From NCBI GenBank assembly GCA_964511405.1, contig CAZEFK010000127.1:1-21467 (forward strand): a stretch of 21,467 nucleotides of DNA. The letters run 5' to 3'. The DNA is from CAZEFK01 sp964511405. GTDB lineage: Bacteria > Pseudomonadota > Alphaproteobacteria > Elsterales > Elsteraceae. Position numbers and translations under genes: made by a program. Within the stretch, counting starts at the first letter, position 1. Each line of letters starts with the position of its first letter. Of the stretch, positions 13,810-21,467 are shown one piece after another. A model generated the notes under the pieces. The model had not been told where the DNA came from, made no database searches, and worked only from the letters and a program-made list of their open reading frames with translations.

Positions 13810-15817
13810 GCATGTCGTCCAGGAAACGCGAGACGAAGCCGCGCAGGTCATCGGCCTCGTGGGACATGCGCTCGGCCGCGTCCAGCACCTGCTGCGAGGC
13901 GCCGCGGGTCTCGGCGAACGACGCCGTCACGCCTCCGATGTTGACGGTGACGTCTCGGATGCCGCTGGACGCGCGCTGGATGTTGCCGCTGATCTCGTGG
14001 GCGGCCGCTCCCTGCTCGTCCATCGCCGAGGCAATCTCGCCCGAGATGGTGTTGACCGTCTCGATCACCGCGCCGATCTCGCCGATGGCCTCGGCGGACT
14101 CGCGGCTGGCCTTCTGGATCGCCGCCACTTGGGTGGCGATCTCGTCGGTCGCCTGGGCGGTCTGGGTGGCCAGGGCCTTGACCTCGGCCGCAACCACCGC
14201 GAAGCCCTTGCCGGCGTCGCCGGCGCGCGCCGCCTCGATCGTGGCGTTGAGCGCCAACAGGTTGGTCTGGCCGGCGATGGCGTTGATCAGCCTGACCACT
14301 TCGCCGATCTTCTCGGCGCTGTCGACCAGGCTGCGGATGGTGCCGTCGGTCACCCGCACCCGCGCCACCGCCTGGTCCACCACCCGGCTGCTTTCGGCGG
14401 CCCGCCGGTTGATCCCGGCGATGGTCGCGGCCAGTTCCTCGCCCGCCGCCGCCACCGTCGCGACATTGGCCGAGGCCGCCTGCGAGGCGCCGGCCACGGC
14501 ATCGGCCTGGCCGCTGGTGCGCTCGGTCGTCGCCAGCATGCCGCCCGCGGTCGACTGCAGCTCGCTCGCCGCCTCGGTCACCCGGCCCAGCGCCGACACC
14601 GCCACGCGGTCGAACTCTCGGGTCAGCGCATCGATATGCGCGGCCCGGCGCTCCCGTGCCGCCTGCGCCCCCGCCTGCTCGGCCGCCAGCCGGTCGGCCT
14701 CGATCAGCCCGGCCTTGAAGATCTCGACCGCCTTGGCCATGCCGCCGATCTCGTCGGCGCGGCCCAGGCCCGGAACCGCCACGTCCCGCTCGCCGCCCGC
14801 GAGGCGAGTCATGGCCGACGTCATCGCCGTCACCGGCCGCGACAGGCTGCGCCCGATCAGGACCGCGGTCAGCAGCCCCAGCACCAGCGCGACGGCCGAC
14901 GCCCCGATCATGATCCGGCGGGACCGGGCGATGCTGCCCAGCGTCGAATCCGCCAGGGTGCGCTCCGTCACCTGCCCGGCGTCGGTCAGCGTCTGCGCCT
15001 CGGCGGCGATCGCCATGCCCAGCGGCACCAGCGAATCGCGGATCAGGCCGTCACGCTTCAGAGTTGCGGCGACCAGCGCCTCAAAGGTTTGCGTATAGGT
15101 CTTGAGCTGGTTTACGAAGACCGTCGCCAGCGTGCGCCGCCCCATGTCCTGGATGCCGGCGACCATGGCGTCGCCGCCCTGCGCCGCCGTCTTGAGCTCG
15201 GCCCGCGTCGCCGCGGCCAGGCCTTCCGAGCCCTCGGCCAGGAACCGGGCGCCGACGATGCGGGCCGACTGGAAGTGGGCGAGCGCGCTGCTCGCCTGGC
15301 TCAGGGTCTCGAGGTCGCTGCTGGTCTTGGCGCCGGTGATGATCGTCTGCAGGGCGGTTTGCAGCTTGGACGCCAGTCGGGCGGTGCCGTCGATCGCCTG
15401 GGCGCGATCCGACTGGGCGGTCAGAACCGAAGCGAAGGATGTGCGGTATTGGGCGATCTCCTGGCCCATATGGCCGATCGTCGACCGCTTGTCCGCATCC
15501 GGAATCAGGGCGCCGGTCTCTTCGATGGCTTGCGCCGCCCGGCCCGCCAGGTCCTGGACCGCGGCCCCGTCCTCGTCCCGGCCGTTGAGCAGGAAGGCGG
15601 TGGCGCTCAACCGCATGTCGAGCATCAGGCTCTGGATTCGCCCGAGCTGCCCGGTCTCCGCCGCCAGCCGGCCATAGGTGTCGACCACCGTCTCGATGCG
15701 GGTCAAGGCCGCAATCCCGATGCCCGCCACCACCAGCAGGAACAGCAGGATGCCGACATTGCCGGCCGCGATACGATGGCCGACCCGCAGCCGGGTCAAC
15801 AGCCTCAGGGGTGTCAT
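13799..15817 (-). CDS. Methyl-accepting chemotaxis protein
   Basis: 672 aa transmembrane chemoreceptor. Membrane helix 1 is at about residues 19-38 (GNVGILLFLLVVAGIGIAAL). A roughly 265-residue all-helical periplasmic sensor follows, whose length suits an HBM-like double four-helix bundle. Membrane helix 2 is at about 302-322 (IMIGASAVALVLGLLTAVLIG), then HAMP (RSLSRPVTAMTSAMTRLAGGERDVAVPGLGRADEIGGMAKAVEIF) and the long signalling coil, with the conserved hairpin tip INAIAGQTNLLALNATIEAARAGDAGKGFAVVAAEVKALA. No C-terminal CheR-binding pentapeptide (NWETF-like) is seen. GGGAGGGA before ATG 15817 supports the start. No chemotaxis genes lie near, so it is an orphan receptor; the ligand is unknown. 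The 204-bp gap upstream (15818-16021) has an AT-rich segment near 15900-15950 that may hold its promoter, not resolved. Confidence 0.95.
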   Translation of the reverse strand: MTPLRLLTRLRVGHRIAAGNVGILLFLLVVAGIGIAALTRIETVVDTYGRLAAETGQLGRIQSLMLDMRLSATAFLLNGRDEDGAAVQDLAGRAAQAIEETGALIPDADKRSTIGHMGQEIAQYRTSFASVLTAQSDRAQAIDGTARLASKLQTALQTIITGAKTSSDLETLSQASSALAHFQSARIVGARFLAEGSEGLAAATRAELKTAAQGGDAMVAGIQDMGRRTLATVFVNQLKTYTQTFEALVAATLKRDGLIRDSLVPLGMAIAAEAQTLTDAGQVTERTLADSTLGSIARSRRIMIGASAVALVLGLLTAVLIGRSLSRPVTAMTSAMTRLAGGERDVAVPGLGRADEIGGMAKAVEIFKAGLIEADRLAAEQAGAQAARERRAAHIDALTREFDRVAVSALGRVTEAASELQSTAGGMLATTERTSGQADAVAGASQAASANVATVAAAGEELAATIAGINRRAAESSRVVDQAVARVRVTDGTIRSLVDSAEKIGEVVRLINAIAGQTNLLALNATIEAARAGDAGKGFAVVAAEVKALATQTAQATDEIATQVAAIQKASRESAEAIGEIGAVIETVNTISGEIASAMDEQGAAAHEISGNIQRASSGIRDVTVNIGGVTASFAETRGASQQVLDAAERMSHEADDLRGFVSRFLDDMRAA

Positions 15818-16021
15818 GGCTCCCTCCCAATCCTGCTCGCCCGATCGTGCTTGGCGGCCCGAGCCCTGCTACCTTGCCGGCGCAAGTGTTACCCGAGGCT
15901 TAGCAATACTTACACATTTCCGCCAGGAATTTGCGGTATCCATATCGAAATTGGCATGAGTTCTTCGGCCAATGGCATGGCTGCCGCGCTGGGCCGCCGT
16001 GAGGGATCGGCGTAAGGCCGG

Positions 16022-16828
16022 CTACTCCAGCACCTTGTTGGGCAGCATCGGCAGCCGCTGACGCACCTTGGCCAGGACGTCGAAATCCAGCCGCGCCGCG
16101 ATGAAGCCGGCACCGTCCGAGGCCTGGGCGATGACTGTGCCCCACGGGTCCACGGCCAGGCTGCGGCCATGGTTGCGGCGGCGGCCGCCGGCATAGCTGC
16201 CGCACTGGGCGGGCGCCAGCACATAGGCCTGGGTTTCGATCGCGCGGGCGCGCAGCAGTACCGACCAATGGTCCTTGCCGGTGTCGGCGGTGAACACCGA
16301 CGGCACCAGGATCACGTCGGCGCCGAGACGGGCGAGGCGCTGGAACAGCTCGGGGAAGCGCAGGTCGTAGCAGATCGTGCAGCCGATCCGGCGGCCCTCG
16401 AACGGATAGCACACGACCTCGGTGCCCCGCCCGACCGTGGCCGACTCGCGCAGCGGCCGGCCGTCGGGCAGGACCATGTCGAACAGGTGGATCTTGCGGT
16501 AGCGCGCCAGCTCCCGGCCGTCGCGCCCGAACACGACGGTGGTGTTGAAATAGGTCTCGCCGTCGCGCTCCAGCAGGCTGCCGCCATGGATCGCGACGCC
16601 GTGGCGGGCGGCTGCGCGCGACAGCAGGCTGTAGGCGGCGCCACCAGGCAGGACCTCGGCCGCCGCCTGCCGGACCTCCAGGCTGTCGCTCATGCAGGCG
16701 AACAGCTCGGGCAGCGCCAGCAGGTCGGGCCGCTCCACGGCGACCGCAGTGTCGATCAGATGCTCGACTTCGGCCAGGTTGGCGGCCTTGTCCTCGCCCG
16801 GGTTGGTCTGGACCAGCACGACTTTCAT
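16022..16828 (-). CDS. Carbon-nitrogen hydrolase, Nit1 type (probable deaminated glutathione amidase)
   Basis: 268 aa nitrilase-superfamily enzyme. The triad is E41 (ALPELF), K112 (YRKIHLFD) and C153 (TICYDLRFPE). The later part, FTADTGKDHWSVLLRARAIETQAYVLAPAQCG...NHGRSLAVDPWGTVIA, follows bacterial Nit1/YbeM, which repairs deaminated glutathione by releasing 2-oxoglutarate. Omega-amidase (Nit2) is the main alternative. ATG 16828 is chosen because the protein then starts at the family position MKVVLVQTNPG; the frame is open further upstream but overlaps the preceding small gene. The ribosome site is poor, and the small gene ends only 22 bp upstream, so translation may be coupled to it. Confidence 0.9.
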   Translation of the reverse strand: MKVVLVQTNPGEDKAANLAEVEHLIDTAVAVERPDLLALPELFACMSDSLEVRQAAAEVLPGGAAYSLLSRAAARHGVAIHGGSLLERDGETYFNTTVVFGRDGRELARYRKIHLFDMVLPDGRPLRESATVGRGTEVVCYPFEGRRIGCTICYDLRFPELFQRLARLGADVILVPSVFTADTGKDHWSVLLRARAIETQAYVLAPAQCGSYAGGRRRNHGRSLAVDPWGTVIAQASDGAGFIAARLDFDVLAKVRQRLPMLPNKVLE

Positions 16829-16850
16829 GGCGGCGGCGATCGGGGCCGGC

Positions 16851-17072
16851 TCAGGGCTGGGCCGGCGCCACCCGTCGGTAGTAGCGCCGGTCGAGCAGGG
16901 CGCCGACCGCCACCGTCTTCCAGCTCCAGCGGTCGTCGCCGCGCACCAGCCTGGCATAGGGCAGCCCGTCGGCGCCGCTCCAGACGTCGCTCACCACCCA
17001 CACGGTGTTGCGCGTCCCGATCGCCGGCGGATCGCCGGCCGGCTGGAAGCCATCGCCCACCTGGATGCTCAT
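16851..17072 (-). CDS. Small conserved-looking protein of unknown function (73 aa)
   Basis: MSIQVGDGFQPAGDPPAIG then TRNTVWVVSDVW... to RRYYRRVAPAQP. Alternating hydrophobic strands (TVWVVSDV, PYARLVR, KTVAVGALL) and many aromatic and arginine residues suggest a small all-beta (SH3-like) fold; no signal or membrane segment. GAGGGGGA about eight bases before ATG 17072 is a good ribosome site. It lies 22 bp upstream of the Nit1-type gene on the same strand, so one operon is likely. I do not recognise a named family. Confidence 0.7.
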   Translation of the reverse strand: MSIQVGDGFQPAGDPPAIGTRNTVWVVSDVWSGADGLPYARLVRGDDRWSWKTVAVGALLDRRYYRRVAPAQP

Positions 17073-17152
17073 GGCACCGTCCCCCTCTCGCTCACCCCGA
17101 CAGAGAGAACCGGCGAGGGCGGCCCCGGTTGCAGGCCACCCTGCCCGACCTG

Positions 17153-18949
17153 CTATGCTGCCGGACGCTGCACCTGATCGTCCAGCTGATCCGCCTGCAG
17201 CGCCCACATCCGCGCGAACAGGCCGCCCTGGCGGCGCAGCGCCGCCGGCGGTCCGTCCTCGACGATGCGCCCGTCGCGCATGACCAGAATGCGGTCGAAG
17301 CCGCGCAGGGTCGACAGCCGATGCGCCACCGCGACCACGGTGCGGCCGGCCATCAGCCGGTCCAGCGCCTGCTGGATCTCGATCTCGGCCTCGGTGTCGA
17401 GCGCCGAGGTCGCCTCGTCCAGGATCAGGATCGGCGCCTCGGTCAGGAAGGCGCGGGCAATGCCCAGGCGCTGGCGCTGGCCGCCCGACAGCTTGATGCC
17501 GCGCTCGCCCACCAAGGTGCCGTAGCCGAGCGGCAAGGCGTCGATGAAGCCGTCGGCCGCCGCCGCCCGCGCCGCCGCCGCGACCTCGGCGTCGGTGGCG
17601 TCGGGCCGGCCATAGCGGATGTTCTCGGCGATGCTGCGATGGAACAGGGCGATGTCCTGGGGCACCACGGCGATGGCCCGGTGCAGGCAGTCCTGCGCGA
17701 TGTCGCGGATGTCGGTGCCGTCGATGCGGACCGTGCCTTGGGTCAGGTCGTAGTGGCGCTGCAGCACGGCCAGCAGGGTCGACTTGCCGGCGCCCGAGGC
17801 GCCGACGATGCCGACCCGCTGGCCGGCCGGGATCTCCAGGTCGAGCGGCGCCAGCACCGGCAGCGCCCCGGGGGCGGCGCCAGGATAGGCAAAGGCGGCG
17901 CCCTCGAAGCGGATCGCGCCCCGTGCCGCGCGGAACGGCCGGGGATCGGGCGCGTCGACCACGTCATGGGGCAGGCCAATGGCGTCAAGCGCCTCGGAGA
18001 TGCGCGCCACGTGCTGGGTCAGGTCCACCAGCACCAAGGCCAGATCGCGGCTGCCGTGCAGCACGGTCAGGCACAGGGTGGTGGTCATGACCACGTCGCC
18101 CGGGGTCATGCGCTGGGCCTGCCACAGCAGAACCGACCACAGCATGATCCCGGCCGTGACCGCCCACAGGGTCAGGTCGTGGCCCATGCGCAGCCGCTCC
18201 ATGTACAGCCAGGCCAGGCGATGGGCCTTGGCCTCGCTGCCGAGGCGCGCCGCCAGCCGCGTCCGCTCGCGGCCCCGCGCCGCGAAGGCGCGCACCGACC
18301 AGGCGTTCGACACCACGTCGACGAGCTCGCCGCCGACCGCCGACACCTCGTTGCCATGGGCCTCGTGCAGGGGCGCGCTGCGCAGGCCGACCCAGCCCGC
18401 CGCCGCCGAGATCGCCAGCACCGCCAGCGCCATGGCGCCGGCGATGCGGGAATCGATCGAGGCCAGGATCAGGCCGGCGCCGACGAACTGCGCCAGCTTG
18501 GGGATGATGCTCCAGGCCAGGCTGCACAGGATCGTGTGCACGGCATTGGCCGCGGCATTGATCTTGTTGGCCAGGGCCCCCGCGAACCGGTCGGCGAAAT
18601 AGCTGGCGGCGTGGCCGGTCAGGTGATGGAACAGGTCCAGGCGCAGGTCGGCGGTCAGGCGCGTGAACGCGAACGAACCGGTCATGCCGCTGGCGCGCCA
18701 GCACAGGTTCTCGACACCCGTGGCGGCCAGGAAGCAGCCCAGCGCCACCCACACCGGCTGGGCCCCGTGGCCCATCAGGGCGTCGACCAGCAGCTTCATG
18801 CCGTACTGGGTGCCGATCCCCAGGAGCGTCGCCGCGACCACCGCGGCCAGCACGCCGGCGTTCAGGACGCGATGCCGCCACAGATAGTAGGCGATAAAGG
18901 ACAGCGGCCGCCGCGGGAACGCCGGGCGCGCGACTTCGGACTGAGACAT
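17153..18949 (-). CDS. ABC exporter, fused membrane and ATPase domains (ABCB-type half transporter)
   Basis: 598 aa, the normal length of a half transporter that works as a homodimer. The membrane domain (about 15-320) has hydrophobic helices at 31-50, 66-80, 145-165, 170-187 and 260-280. The ATPase domain has Walker A GASGAGKST (383-391), the Q-loop Q431 (AVVPQDIALF), the signature LSGGQ (487-491), Walker B LILDE (508-512) with the D-loop SALD, and the switch histidine H543 (AHRLS). It exports an unknown lipid, peptide or drug-like substrate. The start ATG 18949 is the first clear one, though no good ribosome site precedes it. The 80-bp gap to the next gene on the same strand allows read-through. 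No partner half transporter is nearby. Confidence 0.93.
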   Translation of the reverse strand: MSQSEVARPAFPRRPLSFIAYYLWRHRVLNAGVLAAVVAATLLGIGTQYGMKLLVDALMGHGAQPVWVALGCFLAATGVENLCWRASGMTGSFAFTRLTADLRLDLFHHLTGHAASYFADRFAGALANKINAAANAVHTILCSLAWSIIPKLAQFVGAGLILASIDSRIAGAMALAVLAISAAAGWVGLRSAPLHEAHGNEVSAVGGELVDVVSNAWSVRAFAARGRERTRLAARLGSEAKAHRLAWLYMERLRMGHDLTLWAVTAGIMLWSVLLWQAQRMTPGDVVMTTTLCLTVLHGSRDLALVLVDLTQHVARISEALDAIGLPHDVVDAPDPRPFRAARGAIRFEGAAFAYPGAAPGALPVLAPLDLEIPAGQRVGIVGASGAGKSTLLAVLQRHYDLTQGTVRIDGTDIRDIAQDCLHRAIAVVPQDIALFHRSIAENIRYGRPDATDAEVAAAARAAAADGFIDALPLGYGTLVGERGIKLSGGQRQRLGIARAFLTEAPILILDEATSALDTEAEIEIQQALDRLMAGRTVVAVAHRLSTLRGFDRILVMRDGRIVEDGPPAALRRQGGLFARMWALQADQLDDQVQRPAA

Positions 18950-19009
18950 GACGGCGGATCGGGACCTGTCGGGAATGGCGGGACAGCGTTAACCGGTTCA
19001 GGCTAGCAA

Positions 19010-19024
19010 AAGCTAATTAAGCTT
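19010..19024 (-). terminator. Weak hairpin after the secreted protein gene
   Basis: On the minus strand AAGCT, a five-base AT loop and AGCTT form a short stem followed by two more T, 24 bp after the stop at 19048. It is the only AT-rich block in the 98-bp gap and could equally be part of the exporter promoter. Confidence 0.25.
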
Positions 19025-19047
19025 CCGTAACGCCACCGCCATATGGT

Positions 19048-20685
19048 CTAGGCGTGGGGCTTCTTCAGGATGGCGAAGAAGTCGCGGGCGTCGTTGCCAG
19101 TGACGAAGCGCGGCTGGCTGTCGCCCATGCTGCGGTTGAGCGGCTGGGCGGCCAGATGCCCGTCCGGCTTGGCCTCGATCACCGCGGCATAGGTCAGGAC
19201 CGGCAGGTTCATGTCCAGGTGCATGGCATAGGTGCAGCCATAGGCGGCGAAGATCCGCGCCAAGGTGTCGGGCACCGCGTCGGTGAAATAGCCATAGACC
19301 AGCCATCGGCCCTGCGGCCGTTCGAGCAGGCAGGCGCCGGCGCGCAGCGAGCGCAGGTTGCCGTCATTGTTGCCCGACCAGTTGCCGCGCACCTCGTCAT
19401 GAACCAGGGGCCCTGGCACGCCCGGTCCGCCGGTCGGCGAGCGCTCCAGGATCGGCACCCCGTTCTGCCGCGCCGAGACCACGGACGCCAGCGCTACCGG
19501 GTCGACCTGACGCCAGGTGACCATGCCGAAGGTGCCGTCGGTGGTCGTCCACATGGTCGCCAGCCCGTCCTTCAAGGAACTCAGCTGGACCCCGGCTTCG
19601 ACGAAGCCGTAATGGGTGCCGTTGTTCTGGACGGCCATGCCGCCGCCGCGGAAGGCCCCGTGCTCGCGCTTGTAACCGCCGGTGAACACCGCGGCCACGC
19701 GCGACCGGTCCCAGGGTGCCACCGCGCCGACCCGGACCAGCGGCGATACCGTGGCGAAGCCGTCGGGCCCGCCGCCGGTATGGACCACGTGCGGCCGCGA
19801 CGACCAGCCGGTGCCGGGATGAACCGCGCCGACATGGTACTCGACCTCGTACTCGGCCAGGTCGAAGGCCAGCAGATAGGCGGCCGAGTTGGCCCAGGGC
19901 GAGGTGTCGCGCGGCCCGGGGACCGCCTCCGGCGTCATCATCGACACGAACACGCCGGGCTGGGCGGCAGCGGCATACCAGGCGCCGAGCGCCAGCGGCC
20001 CGGCCGTACCGTCGGCCAGGGCGATGCCCAGCCCGCGCGGCGCGATGCCGCGCCCGGCATAGGGCGGCGCCATGGACGCGGCCGGGGGTGCGGCCGGCGG
20101 CGCGCGCTCGGCCCGGGCGGCGCCGGCATAGTCGGCCTGCTCGGCCTCGGCGCCGACGGCGATGGTGTTCTTGTAGAAATTGATCAGCATCTCGCTGCCG
20201 GGCAGCGACTCGCGGATGCCGTCGATCAGGGCTTCCTGGGTGCTCTGGCCACCATGCGTGACCGCCCGCGCCCAGATCCGGCCGTTGCAGATCGGGAAGC
20301 GCGGCCCCGGATGCGGCGTCAGCAGCCCGTCCGGCCCGTCGATCGGGCAGCGCTCGGCGCGGCCATGCGCCAGCACCAGGAAGCCGCCTTGAGCCAGGGC
20401 GAACAGCTGATCGTGCGGATCCGGGTTCTCCAGATGCACGGCATGGCGGCCGCCGTCGCGGTCGACGCGGGTGAGGAGATACCAGCGGTTCACCCGCTGA
20501 TTGAGATTGCTGAGGGTCAGGCTGCCCTCGGCACTCTCGGCGCTGGTGACCTGCTGGTTGAACTGCAGGCTCAGCACGTCCTGGGCGCGGGCGGCAGCCG
20601 GCGCGGCCACCGCCAGCGCCAGCGCCAGCGCAGCCACGACCGGACGCCACGGCATCAGGGACGAAACGGTATCGGGAAACGGCAT
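19048..20685 (-). CDS. Secreted protein with NAGPA/phosphodiester glycosidase-like C-terminal region
   Basis: 545 aa with a Sec signal peptide (PWRPVVAALALALAVAAPAAARA, predicted cut before QDVLSL). The C-terminal half carries features of the NAGPA/DUF2233 fold: a repeated-strand body (AVQNNGTHYGF, AGVQLSSLKDGLATMWTTTDGTFGMVTW), then RWLVYGYFTDAVPDTLARIFAAYGCTYAMHLDMN at about 460-493. This matches the family pattern of helix, G-C/A-x-x-A-x-x-L-D ending in LDGGGS, except that the glycine-rich tail reads LDMNLP here. The family cleaves phosphodiester-linked sugars in the periplasm, but with this change activity is uncertain. A Pro/Ala-rich linker (ERAPPAAPPAASMAPP) splits the protein. The start ATG 20685 gives the best signal peptide; ATG 20655 is an alternative. 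It follows the TonB-family gene by 104 bp on the same strand. Confidence 0.72.
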   Translation of the reverse strand: MPFPDTVSSLMPWRPVVAALALALAVAAPAAARAQDVLSLQFNQQVTSAESAEGSLTLSNLNQRVNRWYLLTRVDRDGGRHAVHLENPDPHDQLFALAQGGFLVLAHGRAERCPIDGPDGLLTPHPGPRFPICNGRIWARAVTHGGQSTQEALIDGIRESLPGSEMLINFYKNTIAVGAEAEQADYAGAARAERAPPAAPPAASMAPPYAGRGIAPRGLGIALADGTAGPLALGAWYAAAAQPGVFVSMMTPEAVPGPRDTSPWANSAAYLLAFDLAEYEVEYHVGAVHPGTGWSSRPHVVHTGGGPDGFATVSPLVRVGAVAPWDRSRVAAVFTGGYKREHGAFRGGGMAVQNNGTHYGFVEAGVQLSSLKDGLATMWTTTDGTFGMVTWRQVDPVALASVVSARQNGVPILERSPTGGPGVPGPLVHDEVRGNWSGNNDGNLRSLRAGACLLERPQGRWLVYGYFTDAVPDTLARIFAAYGCTYAMHLDMNLPVLTYAAVIEAKPDGHLAAQPLNRSMGDSQPRFVTGNDARDFFAILKKPHA

Positions 20686-20789
20686 CCGGCGACGACCACA
20701 GAGCGACACGCGCTTACAGGCTACCAACAATTGCGCAGACGATGTTACCTGCGGAAGAAATTTGCCACACTGCGGCATTTGGGCAACAG

Positions 20790-21467
20790 CTAGGGATACA
20801 TCTTGTCCCATACCGCCTTGGTGCCCGGCATTGGAATGTGGAGGGTGAGATCCAATACCGGCCCAGGAAGGCGGTCCGGCACGCGGGGCAAAGGGCGAGC
20901 CTGGGCGAACATCTGCTCGACCGCATATCGAAGGGTCGGGGACGTCCCGCGCGGAAACTGGAGATCGACCAAGCCGCCGTTCCGGTTGAGCTCCAGGTCC
21001 ACGGACAAAGTGGTATCGGGTCCAGGCTCGAAGAATGGTTTGAGCGGGCCGTGATGTGCCATCACCGCGTCCGAGACTGCGGCGAGATATTCATCCAAAA
21101 CAGCGGTCACGGGATCGTGCCCGCTCCCGCCGCCTGCCGGCGAGTCCGGTACGGCCAGGCCCGCGATCTCGGACCTGTTCGGCACCCGGGCCGGCGGGCT
21201 GTCGGGCATCGGCGGCGCATTCCGGGGCAGCGAGCGCTTGGCAGCCGCCGGCGGCTTCGGCTTCTCGGCCGCCGGTTGGGCCGCCGGTTGGGGCTGCGGC
21301 GCCGGCTTGGGTGGCGCCTCGGCCGCGGGCTTGGGCTCCGGCAGCTCGACCGGCGGGGCCGGCGCCAGTGGCGGCGGCGGCGCAACGACGGGCGGCGTTG
21401 GCGCGCTCGCCGCGGCGGCCGCCTGCGGCGGTGGCGCCGACGGTGGTTCGGGGACCGGCGGCACGGG
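20790..21467 (-). CDS. TonB-family energy transducer protein (partial, N-terminus outside window)
   Basis: The frame is open to the right edge, so the N-terminal membrane anchor is missing; about 225 residues are visible. A Pro/Ala/Glu/Lys-rich spacer (APPPPLAPAPPVELPEPKP..., PKPAPQPQPAAQ) of the kind that spans the periplasm comes first. A compact C-terminal domain follows, with YLAAVSDAVMAHH, a strand TLSVDLELNRNGGLVDLQFPRGTSPTLRYAVEQMFAQARPLPRVPDRLPG and DLTLHIPM. This is the TonB/TolA C-terminal pattern of G-x-V/L-x-x-x-x-x-x-S-x-x-x-L followed by A-x-P-x-P-x-x-P. It would energise an outer-membrane receptor together with ExbB/ExbD, expected further to the right. A TolA-like role is the alternative. 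Confidence 0.82.
   Translation of the reverse strand, partial: PVPPVPEPPSAPPPQAAAAASAPTPPVVAPPPPLAPAPPVELPEPKPAAEAPPKPAPQPQPAAQPAAEKPKPPAAAKRSLPRNAPPMPDSPPARVPNRSEIAGLAVPDSPAGGGSGHDPVTAVLDEYLAAVSDAVMAHHGPLKPFFEPGPDTTLSVDLELNRNGGLVDLQFPRGTSPTLRYAVEQMFAQARPLPRVPDRLPGPVLDLTLHIPMPGTKAVWDKMYP

Noticed and set aside
13187..16015. Very long plus-strand open frame (942 codons) opposite the chemoreceptor
   Set aside because: Arg/Gly/His/Leu-rich with no domain pattern; a GC-rich shadow of the clear chemoreceptor on the other strand, and it also crosses the DUF4328 gene.
16022..16957. Longer Nit1-type gene starting at 16957
   Set aside because: The extra 43 residues overlap the well-supported 73-aa gene in another frame, while family members begin at the ATG at 16828.
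16169..19006. Plus-strand open frame (945 codons) opposite the Nit1-type and exporter genes
   Set aside because: Composition is typical antisense of GC-rich coding DNA; the minus strand holds complete motifs for two known families.
20686..20789. Sigma-54 promoter suggested by TGGC near 20770 on the minus strand
   Set aside because: The -12 element has TTCC instead of the required TTGC.

Overview
The window is about 70% GC with strong third-position GC. It looks like a free-living alphaproteobacterium, most likely a Rhodospirillales/Azospirillaceae-type soil or plant-associated heterotroph. The supporting signs are several periplasmic binding proteins, a sugar-acid catabolic cluster, an RHH_4-type ribbon-helix-helix protein, a chemoreceptor and sites resembling the alphaproteobacterial LexA box. 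No rRNA, tRNA, CRISPR array, insertion sequence or phage gene was seen. All gene calls come from reading the sequence; no database search was possible.

Layout. 1-1469 (minus): start of a branched-chain amino acid type ABC transporter operon (binding protein, then a LivG-type ATPase cut by the window edge). Divergent from it, 1601-2611 encodes a DoeB-like M14-family deacylase, followed by a small hendecad-repeat coiled-coil protein with a C-terminal membrane helix. This runs tail to tail into a LysR regulator (3075-4022, minus). Divergent from LysR are a YciI-family protein and an orphan Tat-exported amino-acid-type binding protein, ended by a strong hairpin at 5694-5719. 5746-7848 is a lower-GC accessory patch: a 67-aa cysteine-containing small gene, a structured intergenic region, a GNAT-like protein, and a convergent RHH-PAS regulator whose end overlaps it by 65 bp.

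7975-12790 is a hexuronate/aldarate catabolic cluster. It has a uronate dehydrogenase-like gene and an enolase-superfamily dehydratase (minus, ATGA-coupled), a divergent mannonate dehydratase-like gene, a FadR-type GntR regulator (minus) and divergent kdgD. Udh would oxidise uronate to the aldarolactone. The enolase-family enzyme, possibly with the UxuA-like enzyme, would dehydrate the sugar acid. KdgD would make 2-oxoglutarate semialdehyde. The gntR promoter has a recognisable -35/-10 with a 25-bp palindrome at the expected transcription start, which suggests autoregulation.

12939-21467 is housekeeping and envelope-like: a DUF4328 membrane protein with a LexA-box-like site just upstream, a methyl-accepting chemotaxis protein, a Nit1-type amidase with a small upstream partner, a homodimeric ABC exporter, a secreted protein with a possible degenerate phosphodiester glycosidase (NAGPA-like) domain, and a TonB-family protein cut by the right edge.

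The best candidates for something undescribed are the RHH-PAS/GNAT-like pair with its Shine-Dalgarno-sequestering hairpin, the unassigned K-x-H enolase in the uronate cluster, and the 13-bp element shared by two unrelated genes.
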